From positions 27,179,667 to 27,243,666 of the forward strand of contig NC_088780.1 of assembly GCF_958450345.1 (NCBI RefSeq): DNA of 64,000 bases. The letters are read 5' to 3'. The notes under the pieces are model-generated. The model did not search any database. It was not told where the DNA came from and saw only the letters and a program-made list of their open reading frames with translations. Within the stretch, counting starts at the first letter, position 1; every line of letters starts with the position of its first letter. The DNA comes from Calliphora vicina (taxonomy: Eukaryota; Arthropoda; Insecta; Diptera; Calliphoridae). Position numbers and translations under genes: made by a program. Below are positions 1 to 12,369 of the stretch, in pieces.

Positions 1-1600
1 TTGACAACTATCAGACAATGTTTTTTAGTTTGTCGTTTTTTTGTTTTAGCTTTAACTCAACATTTTTTTGTTTAAGGCAGTAAAGCGTATAATGAAAAAA
101 CAGCATAATTGCCAAAAAAAAAAGAAACAAACAAAAAACCATATAAAGAGAGGAAGCGGGTTTATAAAAACAAATCGACAAACTGAAAATAAATGTTTTC
201 ATCAGAGTGACTACAACAGACAACAGGAAAAATATAAAAAAACGTCTTCTCTATAAGTAGACACACAAAGTTAGTTTATAAAATTCATATTATGGTGTGT
301 ATAAGTCACTAATTAACTAGCATTTCATTTATTCCTTTGACTGCTTAACTTCATGCTGTTTTCCAATTTGTATTTGTTTCATTTGGTCGTTTTTTTTTCT
401 GTTCCCACTACTTATGTATTTTGCCTTTCACTGAGTGAGTGTTGTGCCCCAACAATCAACATTTTGCGAGACACTTTTTTTTTGTGTTGTATTGTTGATA
501 TGTTTAATAGGGTGGTCACAGAAACCAAACATTACAAAATATTGAAAATTTTTGGACTTGCACGAGAATTCATCAGAATTCTAACGATACCAAAAACTAT
601 AAAATCCTTATAAAAGGACCTTTGATCCCTCTCATTAAATACTGAAGGCAGAACAAACATTTTGAGAAGTGGTCTCCCCAGACAAACTAAATTTTCATTT
701 CAGTCGCGAACATCGACCCCTTATTTTTCTCCATTCAAACGGGGCCATCCTAATATACATAGTTGTACAATTTCTTTGTGAATTTAGCAGAAAGTAAGGA
801 AGAAAAAAAAACGTTACGGAATAGAAACATGTGTAGCAGACGTGAATATTATTGTTATTAAGTCTTTCTATACAAATACGATAACACATACACATCCATA
901 TATACAAAAACACGGACAATAAAAAAAATTTTCAGTTCATACCGAAATAAAAAGAAAAACAAAACATGTCAAACATGCTTGATAACTAACAAGTGAGTTT
1001 AGGTGGTGAGGTGGGGGATTGGGGCCTTCATACGTGCAGCATATTAAACCTGGTAGGGGATAAGGAGTTGTGCAGAAGGTGGGTGCCTTCACAATAGGAG
1101 TCAATAATGTCATGTTTTTTGTGAGTTAGCAAAATAGGAAGGAGGAAATGAAAACAAGTAAGAGTATAAAAAGCAACACTAACTGTTTGTGTAGTCAAAT
1201 ACTCATTAGCAATGTTAAACTAAAGAAAAACATACATACTAATTTTCTTTTCAAAATTTTTTCGTATTTAACTTTTACACATACACATGCTGTCTTATGT
1301 TTATTATTACTGGAAATTTGTTACTCCAAAGAAAAAAGTATCCTATATGTCTTAGACATGTAAATACCTTTAAGCTTTTTGTTTTTTTCTTTTTTGTGTT
1401 TGTCTGTCTTTTTTGTAAATAAATAACAGGTGACAGTGAGTGACATTTTAATGAAAACTTTAAAAATAATTACTTTCTACTTGATTTGTTAAAGGGCAAT
1501 GTTGGAAGCTTTATAAAGTTTGGCTAATATCTACGTTTTATCAGCTATTCAACAGAAAATTAACTTCCAAAGAAGCGAATATGAATTAGAATTCTTCCCC
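1..1600. other. Intron of the Side-family gene, no recognisable feature
   Basis: A+T-rich, low-complexity intronic sequence with T-tracts and A-tracts. The short open frames here have no recognisable protein signature and look like chance. Confidence 0.7.
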
Positions 1601-1940
1601 GTCGAAAGTAGAGACCTCCTTACCTCAAAATATAATTTTGATGAACTTTTAAATTAAAACGGTTTTTGAAATATTTTAAGCTGTAGTGAAAGGATTGAAA
1701 TAAATTTTAATTATAAAATGAACATCTTATTTTATTATTCTGTTAATTTAAAATCTTTTAGGTAAATTCTAAGGTTTGAAAAATTTCCATATAGAGGAAA
1801 TACAAATGGTTAGTTTGATGTGAAATTGAAAAATAATTGTTATAAAAAATGTTTGTCACAGGTTTTTTCTTCATCATGAGTGAGTTCAATTTGTAATTTC
1901 TAAATTTTTTCATTTGCGACCCCATAAAGTATACATATAT

Positions 1941-2437
1941 TGTTACGTTTTTACCTTTTAAAAACGAGGTTTATTCCTTTAAATAAACCGGATACTTTTG
2001 ATTGCAAATAAAAGCAATTTATCACTTTAAAATTTGTAACAAACCTTATTTATTAAAATGTACAACCACAACCAAATAGTCACTCAGTGTTTTTATACAT
2101 GTTTAAAAATTCGCAGAAATTCACACACTTTATGATGTACAAGTATACATTGGTAATGCAGTTGATGTCTTTACTTAACAATATTTCAAATTAGACTCAT
2201 CCACTACTGCAACAGCAGTCAGTATTTATAAACACTGCCATCTGCCTGGATTGTTCTTAAAGGGCAAAACTAGTATATTCGAATTCTAGAGGTTTCGATG
2301 TTAATGTCAATGCTAATCAACAGCATGCTATCAACAATGTTGATAAGTAGAAGCTTCTACTGATGGACATGTTTATAAACATGATGAAAACAACTGTATG
2401 TTGAAAACTATTTTCCGTAGCATTCACTTAAATTACA
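1941..2437 (-). mobile_element. Solo LTR, minus orientation, flanked by ATAT target duplication
   Basis: The segment begins TGTTACGTTTTTACC and ends AAATTACA, with ATAT immediately on both sides (1937-1940 and 2438-2441). It is a relative of the 622-bp LTR at 23738-24359: the reverse complement of the left end matches that LTR's right end (CCGGTTTATTT and TTTTGATTGCAAATAAA phrases), and the TATA-box region (GGCAGTGTTTATAAA in reverse) is shared. There is no internal region, so it is a recombined solo LTR. A 4-bp ATAT target resembles Ty3/gypsy elements of the 17.6/297 type (family knowledge). It holds two perfect palindromes at 2347-2360 and 2368-2383. Confidence 0.78.
2347..2383. repeat. Two adjacent perfect palindromes inside the solo LTR
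   Basis: GTAGAAGCTTCTAC (2347-2360) and CATGTTTATAAACATG (2368-2383) are perfect reverse palindromes 7 bp apart. They lie within the LTR; a regulatory role is only a guess. Confidence 0.75.
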
Positions 2438-4417
2438 ATATATTCTCATACCGGTTCGGTAGCCTGAGATATAAGAAAAACAGCTGAACAACCTGGATTT
2501 TTCACCAATTCTTTATCTCTACCTGGATTATGAAGTCATTAATATAGACAATATGGACATCTACTGATAGACATTTCAAAGACCTTTGCAACAGCGAATA
2601 TAAGGACGGACCTACAATAGGTCAAAATCGGGAAAAATATTTTTTAACTCAAATTTTTTTTTATAAAATTTGTTTCAATAAAAAATTAAAAATAAAAAAT
2701 TTTCCCATACATTTTTTCACTTCAAAAATTTAAAAAAAAAATAATTTTTTAACAAAATTTTCAATTTTTTTTTACTTTTTAGTGAAACAAATTTTTTGGT
2801 AAAAAAAAAGATCGGGAAAAAAATTTATTTCACAATTTTTTTATTTGAAAGCATAATTTGCTGAAGGGTATATATGATTCACCACAGCCGAAAATAGCTA
2901 TCGCACTTGTTCTAGTTTAAAATTGTTCGGTTCGAAGGACCATTTTGTTAAAAATTTTAATTCAAACGATTTTTAAAATATCTTTGGCTGTAGTAATAGG
3001 CTTTAGGAATTTTGAATAATAATAAAACAAATAATTTGTTTAATCGACCTTTCATATTTAAAATTTTAAGATTTGAAGGACCATTTTTGTAAAATATCCA
3101 TAAAAAGTAAATGAAAAAGAGCATTTTATTAAGAAATTCCAAATTTTTGTTATAAATAAATTTATATCGCTCTGATGGTATTCTTTGGTATTAAATGAAA
3201 TTTAAATATTTTTAAGTTCGAAGGCCCATTATGTTATACATTTTAATTTAAAAGATTTTTCAAATATTTTGAGCTGTATTTTTATTTCATATATTATATT
3301 TAAATAAATTTTTCATTTAATTAGTACATATCTTTTATTTTAAAATTTTTTATCTCAATTTTAAGGTTCGAAGGACCATATTTTGAAATTTCCATTTAAA
3401 AGAAATGTTCGAAATTTAAAAATTTTGTTATAAACAAATTTGTAACTTTAAACATTTTAGTTTCTAAGAACTATTTTTAGTAATTTTTCCAATATGGTAT
3501 ATTCAAGTCAGTTATGAATGTCCATAAAGATTAAATGAAAAATGGAATTTAAAAAAAAAAACATTGGTAAAAAAATTTAATTTAAAGGAATTTTCAAATG
3601 TTTTAAGCTGCAGTTAAATGCTGTAGGAATTTCGAATAATAATAAAATAAACCATTTGTTTAATTCTTCATTGATATTTAAAAATGTTTATGTAGATTTT
3701 AAGAAAAGAAGGACCATTTATAAAAACGACCATAAAAAGTAAATGAGTTTATTGTAATAAGAAATTGCTAATTTTTTGTTATAAAGAAATTTATATAGTT
3801 TTCTGAAGGTTTTCTCTGATATATAGAGACATTTTAAAATTGTTCGGTTCGAAGGACCATTTTTGTAAAAACGATTTTTAAAATATTTTGAGCTGTATTA
3901 AATGTCTGGATTTTTATTTGTTAGCATAAATATTCTACTTAAATTTTAAAGTTGAGAATTTTTGTTATAAAGATGTTGGTAACGCTTGCTGAAGGTATTT
4001 TCTCATAGAAATCAAACCTTATTCGAAATTTGCTTTTCAAAGAACTATTTTGATGACCTTTTTCCTTTCAATAATTTTTTAAATTTGAAATATTCTATTG
4101 AATATTAAATCTAATACAAATGCAATTTTATTATTTAAATCTTTGTAATTTTTACATAAATTTTAGGGTTCGAAGGACCATTGCTTAAAATATCTGTTAC
4201 TGCAAATGAAAAGTAACTAATTAAAATAAAATTTAAAATGCATTGTTTAAATGTTATTAATGCTTTCAATTCTCTGTTTTCGAGTGTATTTTGCTATAAT
4301 TTCAATACCAACCATCAAAAAATATGGGGGTACATAAAAATCATATTATTACAACAATTAGTTATAGGCTATATAAATTTCCAAAATCTATCGGCTCTGA
4401 ATTATATTGGATATAAT

Positions 4418-5170
4418 TATACCCTGCACCACCATAGTGGGGAGGGTATTTCGCGTTGGTGCAGATGTTTGTAACGCCCAAAAATATTAGTCTAACACCC
4501 ACCTTAAAGTATACCGATCGACTTAGAATCACTTTCTGAGTCGATTAAACGATGTCCGTCCGTCCGTCTGGTCGGCTGGCTGACTGTCCATGTAAACCTT
4601 GTGCGCAGAGTACAGGTCGCAATTTTGAAGATATTTCGATCAAATTTAGTACATATTAATTTTTCGGCCCAAGGACCAAGCTTATTGAAACTGGCTGAAA
4701 TCGGTCCATTATTTCACCTAGCCCCCATACAAATGTCCTTCCGAAATTGGACTTTATCGGTCATAAATGTTTAATTTATAAATGTATCTCCACAAATTTC
4801 TCTCCAAATAAGTTTTATATATACAAAACTCATGTCACCAAATTTTGTTACGATCGGTCCATAATTAGTCATAGCTCTCATATAGACCCACTTCCGAAAA
4901 TCACTTTAACGTGCATAAATCGCTTAAAAATGTTGGTATACTCACAAAATTCAACATAGTAAACTTTCATATAGACACAAATCACACGACCTAATTTCAT
5001 GGTGATCGGACCATAATTGGTCATAGCCCCCATATAAGGCCCACTTCCGAAAATCACTTAAAAATACAAATTATTTAAATTTTAAAGAAAAATGTTTTTA
5101 CTCTTTTACTTAGTGTAGGGTATTATATTTATTATGGGCTTGACCGACCATACTTTCTTACTTGTTTTTT
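4418..5170 (+). mobile_element. GTCY-type repeat family A, complete copy
   Basis: It begins TATACCCTGCACCACCATAG with a stem CCAC-CATA-GTGG and ends with the stem GGGCTTGACCGACC followed by TTACTTGTTTTTT. Near position 4530 it has GAGTCGATTAAACGATGTCC then GTCCGTC repeats, the core-plus-GTCY block. Other copies are at 13525-14260 and 33564-34142. The element has no coding capacity. Terminal hairpins and the lack of a clear target duplication are compatible with a non-autonomous Helitron-like or mini-me/DINE-1-like element, but the class is inferred. Confidence 0.75.
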
Positions 5171-8005
5171 AGATATAAATGAATAGAAAACTACAATTTT
5201 GTTAACGATTTTTTAAATTTCGAAACTTAGCAGAAATTCAAAGCTACTGAATTCCGTTTAATTTTTTTTTATGTTCATCGTACATGTTTTCATAAAAATG
5301 TTGGCTTTTCCTCATATACGTGCAATGAAAAAAATTTTAAATAATAATACCAAAGAATCAGACTTATCGCATAGATGAATATCTCGCTTTGAGAACGCAC
5401 TATAGATCAGTATTTATCTATACATATGGTCCTATAAATACACACAGATTTCTGTATTGTCCTTTACTAACCTAACCTCATTTATAGCCTTATCACCCAT
5501 AAATAGTATAAAAATCTATAGCCTACTTTTCTGCAACTATCTATTTAATATATTCGTTTAACATTCCCTTATAATCAGCCTTAATTAAATTAGCAATAAT
5601 TGTCTATTAGTAAATGTAATTATTGTTTTCTGCGAATTTTAATACTTAATGCAATTAAAACAATTAATTGCGCTATAATTAAACTTTGCAACAAATTAAT
5701 TGCATACACTTGAAACAACAACGAAAAAAGGAAAAAAAAAATAAATAAACAACAACAACGCCAACAGAAAAACACATTCAACAATTAAAGCAAAAAAAAA
5801 AAACAAAGGCAACAACCATAATAACGTTCCAACAAATTGCACAAAAACAAAGAAAAACTAATAAAACGCATACAATTTATGACCCTCTCTCTCTCTCTTG
5901 CTCAGTATAACAAACAAACGCCAGCCATTTCTCTTAATGCATTTAAACAACTCAAGCGTTATTTTTGTGATAGAAATGGCACAAAAACGAAACCAAGAAC
6001 AAAAAGAAAGGAAACCAATAAAATTTCAAATAAACACAAATAACAATAAACATTTAAAAGAAACTTTATTTTCTTGTTTGTTAGATTGTTTAAGCAATTT
6101 CTTTATATTTTTTTTTTTGTAGCTGATGTCTTTGGCTATATTAGCAACGACATCCAAACAAATGTTTATAACATTTAGCTTTAGCTAAACCCCACATAAT
6201 AGTTAAACCGCAATTAAACTAGGAAATCCCCTTTCAATATCAATGTTTATATGTTTAAATAGAAAATTGAGTTTAAATGTTTCTTTGTGGAAATTTGAGT
6301 GGAGGAGAGTAAAGAGTGTTTATTGGTTTGTGTGCACTTGTGTTTGTTTCTAATGCCATTGTCAGGTTATAAAGAAAAAGAGCTTTAAGCCTTGAACTCA
6401 ATTTCCCGTTTGCTATTTTTTATTTTTTATTTTTCTATTTCGTTTTTTTGCTTTAACCCACAAACTGATGCTGTTTGAGTATGTGTTTACGTATACATTT
6501 TTCTATTTTTATTCAATAACGATTGTAATTTATTTTATATTTGTAAATATAACTAAATGTTAAAGCATTATAGATTGTAGGGTAGGATTTGTAACACAAT
6601 ATATTAGAACCAGTTGCAAATTATATGTTAAAATAAAGAAAATTGCAGAAGACATTAGTATTGAACTGAAAATATATTCAAAGCTATAAAATTTGAACAC
6701 ATCATAGTTTAAGCCTTATCTCATCATAGAGTGGGAAATCACACAAAATTAATATTTTTCATTCATTTAAAATGAAAATTAATAAGGTAAGTCATAAAAT
6801 TTCTTGAAAATTCCAGCAATTTAGAATAGAAAACCCATTGTTGACCATTTGTGTGGTTTTCCACACAAACTAACTTTCGTTTAAATATATGCATAAAATA
6901 TGTTGTTGGTAGAAAATCTACAAAAAATTGCAAAAAAATATGTTGCTAGTGTAAAATACGTAGATATATCGTATGTGTGGAAAATAACGCACGAGATTAA
7001 GATGAGGGTGAGATGAAAGTTAAATACTTTTTGGCATACATGTGATCAAACTTTCGTATTTTATAACTCTTACCATTTTATACCAATTCTCATGATCTTT
7101 CTCATGATGTTTGCTTGCAGAAAGTACAAATATTTATTTAATATCAAGGCTACAATCTTCATTTATAGCCTTGATTTTTTTACATTTATGGCTATTAACT
7201 TTTTCTTGAAATTCAACTGTATTGAGTACTTTTACCTAAATATTTTTTTCTGTTCTGCTTTTGAGGGCTATTGTTTAAACTCCCCCTTGCTACAAATCAA
7301 ATTTCAACCGTCACCATTTAGGGGAACAATTAAGCCAGCCTTGGCCTACTATAAAATGTTTACAAGTTTTTTAAACTTTTATTCTTCCATATTTTTTTTA
7401 CATTTAAGCAAAACCATTGTTATATGCTTTAAGTAAACATACATATACACCCCTACAAACTAAGTATTACACTAAATGTTATTGTTTTTCTATGTATATT
7501 ATTTTCATATGTATGTGTTTGGTATATTTTTTTTGTTGTTTTTATATGTTACCACCATTCTGAATAGTAATGATCATTTTTATAGTAATTTTCTCATTTA
7601 TGTTATTTTACGCTAAACTTAAATATTGTTTACTTAACACAATGTTTTTAGTTCATTTGCATATAACATTGGCTTTTTCTGCTGAATACTATTTTCATAG
7701 AATGCAAGAAAGAAAAAAAACTAACTGCCAACAATAGAGTAAAGAAAAAAGAAAACAGCCTTGTTTATAGTGAACGAAACAGAAGAAGAAAAAAAACAAA
7801 CTGTAGTAATTACACTTACATAAACACACATACACTTTGTTCACAAGTATAAGCAGGAAGGCAATTCGAAAAGTTTATATAAACAAGATAGTTTTCTTAT
7901 TGCAAGTAGCCTTATAATGGGTTTACTCCCCCAAAGAATTATCTGTCAACCCTGGACAGAATATTCCTCAATGTTCTGATTACTCACAAGAACCTGTTCA
8001 ATTCT
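5171..8005. other. Intron, no recognisable feature
   Basis: A+T-rich intron. An A-rich stretch at about 5700-6050 and scattered T-tracts generate short open frames without domain signature. Nothing else seen. Confidence 0.65.
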
Positions 8006-8009
8006 TTGT

Positions 8010-9060
8010 GTAAAAAGGGTTTTTTGTGTAAAAATGTATTTTGATGTAAAAATTTATTTTTGTGTAAAACTGTATTTTTGTATAAAACTGTATTTTTGTG
8101 TAAAAATGTATTTTTGTGTAAAATTTATTTTTGTGTAAAAATTTATTTTTGTGTAAAAATGTATTTCTGTGTAAAAATGCATTTCTGTGAAAAAATTTAT
8201 TTTTGTGTAAAAATTTATTTTTCTGTAAAAATGTATTTTGATGTAGAAATGTATTTTTGTGTAAAAATGTATTTTTGTGTAAAAATTTATTTTTGTGTAG
8301 AAATTTATTTTAGTTTTGTGTAAAAATGTATTTCTGTGTAAAAATTTATTTTTGTGTAAAAATCTATTTTTGTGTAAAAATGTATTTTTGTCTAAGGAAT
8401 TGACATTTTTGTTTAAAATATATTGTTATTGGTGTAGAATTTTATTTTTGTGTAAAACGTAATTTTGTCTAAACAATGGAGATTTCAGTGTAAAAATGTA
8501 TTTTTATGTAAAACGTAATTTTGTCTAGAAATTGAGATTTTTGTGTAAAAATATTTTGTTATTGGTGTAAAATTGTATTTTTGTGTAAAACGTAATTTTG
8601 TCTAAACAATGGAAATTTCAGTGTAAAAATTTATTTTTGTTTGTGTGGAAAAGTATTTTTGTGTAAAACTTTATATTTGTGTAAAAATGTATTTTGGTGT
8701 ATAAGATAATTTTGTCTAAAGAATTGGAAGTTTTGTGTAAAATTGTATTTTTGCTTGTGTAGAAATGTATTTATGTGAAAATATTTGGTATAAAAAATTT
8801 ATTTTTGTGTCAAAATTTATTTTTGTGTAAAAATATAGTTTTCTGTAAAAAATTAGTTTTTGTGTAAAAATGTAAAAAAGATGTTTATGTAAAAAATGTA
8901 TTTTGGAGTAAAACATAATTTTGTTTTATTTAAAAAATTAATTCATGAAAATATGTTTTTATGAAAACATTTTATTTTTGTGTAAAAAAATTAGGAGTAA
9001 TTTTTTGAAAAAAAAATTATTTTTGAGTAAGAAATTTGGTTTTGTGTAAATTTTTTGTGT
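8010..9060. repeat. Degenerate minisatellite, ~18-bp unit TTTTTGTGTAAAAATGTA
   Basis: About 1 kb of head-to-tail copies of TTTTTGTGTAAAAATGTA and its TTTA-ending variant. It is most regular at 8040-8400 and decays through 8400-9060 with interspersed longer variants (ACGTAATTTTGTCTAAACAATGG type at about 8455, 8513, 8590, 8706, themselves repeating). An open frame of Cys-Val-Lys-Met-Tyr-Phe repeats is a by-product of the unit length. The array ends where the family B repeat at 9069 begins. Confidence 0.9.
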
Positions 9061-9068
9061 TAATTTTT

Positions 9069-9752
9069 ATACCCTTCACCATGAGTGGCAAGGGTATATA
9101 TAAGTTTGTCATTCCGTAATTTCTACATTTTTCATTTGCGACCCACAAAGTATATATATTCTGAATCGTTATAGATATCGGAGTCGATATAGCCTGTCCG
9201 TCTGTGTGTTGAAATCAACTTTCTGAAGCCCCCAAATAACTTACATACATTAATATCTCCGAAATTCTTCCGGCTCGGTTGCTATTTAAAATCGAGAAAA
9301 TAGGTCCACAAATGGCTGAGATATAAGGAAAAAACCAGAACAACCTCGATTTTTGACCCATATCTGGATTACTAAATCATTAATATAGACAATATGGATA
9401 TCTAATGATAGATATTTCAAAGACCTGTGCAACGACGTATATAATACCATAGTAAGTTGGACCTACAATGGGTCAAAATCGGAAAAAATATTTTTTAACC
9501 CGAATTTTTTTTTTACAAAATTTTTTTTCACTAAATATAAAAAAAAAAAATTAAAAACCAAAAAAAAAATTTTTTAAAATTAAAAAAAAATTATAAAATT
9601 TAAAAAAAAATTAAAAAACAATTTCGAAAAAAGAACTGGAAAAAAAATTTAAATTTTGTTTACCTAAAAATATTTAAAATTTTTATTTTAAAGTATAACT
9701 TGGTGAAGGGTATATAAGATTCGGCACAGCCGAATATAGCTCTCCTACTTAT
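9069..9752 (+). mobile_element. GTCY-type repeat family B, complete reference copy
   Basis: It starts TATACCCTTCACCATGAGTG, whose CCCTT/AAGGG flanks pair around the loop. Next come a (TA)n stretch, a conserved core around GATATCGGAGTCGATATAGCC (9165-9197) and a GTCCGTCTGTGTG block. It ends with GAAGGGTATATAAGATTCGG and the hairpin TTCGGCACAGCCGAA before TAGCTCTCCTACTT. The (TA)n-core-(GTCY)n order is what I recall for dipteran mini-me elements. Other full or partial copies lie at 1868, 14795(-), 17765, 17829, 34150(-), 34340, 53275, 56614 and 58643(-). Confidence 0.75.
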
Positions 9753-10023
9753 TTTTTTTTTATTTCTTAAAAAAACAAATTTATTGATTTTAGAAATTTC
9801 AACAATACATACACTCAAAGTCATTGTATGATGCGCACTTTAAGCTGAAGTTCCCATTGGGTCTTATTTTATCGAAGGCGCCCTGAATAACATGGTTTTT
9901 ATGTCTCGCTTTGCTGATTTATAGTAGCCGCTGTAATTGTACGGTTTGAGCGATCCATTTTTTTTTCCTTAGGTTTTATTTTAATCGGGGCTCTATGTGA
10001 AACCTATCATTCGAATTTGTCTA

Positions 10024-10330
10024 CAAAACAATATTTTTTTTACCCTGATGGCCTTGTTGGTCGTCAAGCTTGCCGTATTTTGAGTTCAGAACCCACATGT
10101 GTTTACCGAAAAACTAATTCGTCCAACAAGTGGTGTCGACTTTGGGCTGGGCCATACGTCTCCAAAAATAAGCAGTGACTGTTGAATTACAGAATGAGAC
10201 ATTTCTGATCATCGAAATGAGGAAGTATACCATCCTCATTTCGATGATCAGAATTGGCTCCCTAGAACAAGTGACTGACCGCCATTTAATTACTTTTTTT
10301 GGGCCAAGCTACAAAATTCAAACATATAAT
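10024..10330 (+). pseudogene. Tc1/mariner (IS630-type) transposase relic
   Basis: On the plus strand the text reads FFYPDGLVGRQACRI, then YRKTNSSNKWCRLWAGPYVS. This matches the family pattern around HF-LNG-VNKQNCRIW and V-WCGLWAGG-I-PYFF near the second catalytic aspartate of these insect transposases. After about 25 residues and a frame change comes NWLPRTSD followed by FNYFFWAKL, the remains of the W-PRS-DLTPLDYFLWG block with the third catalytic aspartate. Stops and frameshifts throughout make it non-functional. It belongs to the same subfamily as the relic at 28750-29010. The perfect hairpin at 10203-10253 lies inside it. Confidence 0.6.
10203..10253. repeat. Perfect 21-bp inverted repeat, 9-nt loop
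   Basis: Left arm 10203-10223 (TTCTGATCATCG...GAGGA) is the exact reverse complement of 10233-10253, with loop AGTATACCA. It sits in a decayed transposase relic where such perfection is unexpected by drift. Confidence 0.92.
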
Positions 10331-10515
10331 GATAATTTCTACTACCATAATATAACATATTATGATCAAATATAGTCGTAATATCATTGTATAAAATGTT
10401 CTGAAGTAATCATATCCAAAGCAATCATATTATGATCCAAAGTAATCATATTATGACACAATAAAATTATATTATGAATAATATAATGTAATATTTGGGA
10501 ATATTACATTTTATT
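10330..10515. repeat. ATCATATTATGA-motif cluster with a terminal palindrome
   Basis: AATCATATTATGA-type 13-mers recur at about 10350, 10368, 10425 and 10447 in both orientations (ATATTATGATC / TCATATTATGA). It ends with AATGTAATATT-TGGG-AATATTACATT, an 11-bp perfect stem at about 10487-10512. It may be the tip of a small inverted-repeat element, but no target duplication was found. Confidence 0.5.
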
Positions 10516-12297
10516 TTTAGTTATAACGTACTTAATTCCCGATTAAAATATGATAAATTCACCGAAATTTATTTCACAACAGACTTACCATTTCAAACCA
10601 TGTTTTTTCTCTGCTTGTGAGGATGCCATTTTGGTCGATGTGCTATTCCATCCTGTGTTTTCTATTTAGCTCAAATCTTGCATTATTTTTGTCTAGCCTT
10701 CTTTTAAAAAGTATACAATTTTTTGCAAAAACCTTATTTGTTTTTTATTTATTCTAAAGAATTTTTCTAACTACTCGCGCAAAAACACATACATTTTCCA
10801 TTGGGTTTTTAACCCCTTGTATGGTAATAATTGTTTAACTTTTATACAACAGCAACTCAAAAAAAAAATACACAACTTTTCGTTTCTTTTATGATTCTAC
10901 AACATTTTTAGCATAATAAAAATAAAAAAAAAATCCGAAAAAAAATAAGTTTTTATTGTTATAGTTTTCACAGTAAATGAAAGTATGGGTAGGAAGAAGA
11001 GTGTAACGAGTACTCGCATACAATATTTTTGCCTATTGTTTTCATTTTAACTCTTTCTCAATGTTTCGCTCATTTGCTCTTGCTTTCTTTTTGTGTGTAC
11101 GGTTGTCTGTGTTTGTATCATACACTCCCTTCAATCCTTATTGACTTTACAAATGAAAACAAAAATTCAATTATGCATGTCTGTTTTCACATTTGTGTTT
11201 TGACTTAAATTTTTCTCACCAACCAAAAAAAAAATACAAAACAAAAGAAAAAGTTAATTTAAATTGGGTGTGAGTAGATACATATATGAGAGTGGGTATG
11301 TGTATTCTAGTCCTGAGGGGGTTAACTGTGGTTGAATGTATGTGGGAGACTGTTAATGAGTGTGTTTTTTATTTTTGTTTTAGAAATGTAAACAAAACAG
11401 GAGAAGTTTTTGCTACAGAAACAAAATAAGAGAAAAAAATCTTTTTAGTTTAGGTTCAAGTATGTGTTTAATTGCCGTTCAATAGGAATGTAGTTTGATC
11501 ACAGACACACAGCCACATATATTTCTCATACACAAAGTTATATGAGGGAAATCAAAAAGTTTGGAAAATCGTTGAAACTAAATTCAGATGGCTGGGTATT
11601 GCAGTTAGTTTTCGAACCACAAAATGGCATTCGTGTAACAAGAAAAAAAATATTTTTTTAATATTTTTATTCAAATCCTCCAAAACTTTTGATTTTTCTC
11701 ATATAAACTTTTAAATTCAAACACATTCATACATATTTAATTAATTTAGCGAAATTTTTTGAAGGGGTTGAAATAAAATTGGGCTGGATGATGTTAGGCA
11801 GCAGGGGGATGATGTCGTCGAACCATTAACAGTCTTGATAAATGATAATGATCCAAACAGTTATTGTTAATTTTAATATTCATTAGTTGGAAAAACTTTA
11901 ATAATTGCCACAACAAAGGGGTTGTGTGTTTTCCCGTATGTCTGGGGGTGGTTGTGTTAATGCAAAATATAAAGAAAAAGTTTTTAATAACAGACTTAAA
12001 AGTGGCTTGACAGCGGTAGTAATTAGGAAAGAAGTCAAGGTGTTTTGTTACATAAGATACATTTTGTAGCTACACAAAAAATCTTGTGAATTACGATGGA
12101 AACAGATAATTTTGAAGAATTTAAAAAAGCATTTTGTTTGTGACATAGTAGAAAAATTTTAAGGGGTGAGAGAGTCAAAGGAAAATAATGAATTTATATT
12201 TAACAACCAATTTTATAAGTTTAAGTAAACTTAGAAATGTGAGATTTATATTAGATGGCGTATCTTTTGAAGGTGGTTTTTACTTTTAATAACTTAT
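10516..12297. other. Intron, no recognisable feature
   Basis: A+T-rich sequence with simple A/T tracts and a TGTGTGAGT-rich patch near 11260-11360. No protein, RNA or repeat signature recognised. Confidence 0.65.
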
Positions 12298-12369
12298 ATG
12301 TCATCTGTCATTTATTCTCTCTTAGTTATTGAACATTATAGTTTAAACAACAAAGTATTTTTTGCTTCA

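Larger units (their letters stand above)
1868..2910 (+). mobile_element. GTCY-type repeat family B, copy 1, interrupted by a solo LTR
   Basis: The left part (1868-1940) matches the start of the complete copy at 9069-9752, including GTAATTTCTA and TTTCATTTGCGACCC. The right part (2442-2910) resumes at the TTCCGGTTCGG-like position, then follows the family through the CCTACAATAGGTCAAAATCGG phrase to GAAGGGTATATATGATTC and the terminal GCCGAAAATAGCT. The middle of the repeat, including the GTCCGTC block, is deleted. The LTR at 1941-2437 separates the two parts. Confidence 0.7.
1600..4215. repeat. Degenerate tandem array with a GGTTCGAAGGACCAT motif
   Basis: The phrase GGTTCGAAGGACCAT or close variants recurs at about 2933, 3071, 3217, 3365, 3702, 3846 and 4168. 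Between copies are variants of TTTTAAATATTTTGAGCTGTA, TAATAATAAAATAAA and TTTTTGTTATAAA in similar order. Units are irregular, roughly 140-320 bp, and diverged. The segment at 1600-1780 carries the same AAATATTTTAAGCTGTAG and TAATTATAAAATGAAC phrases, so the repeat at 1868-2910 seems to have landed inside the array. No coding potential was seen. Confidence 0.6.

Noticed and set aside
8060..8323. 87-codon open frame of Cys-Val-Lys-Met-Tyr-Phe repeats
   Set aside because: Translation of the 18-bp minisatellite, not a gene.
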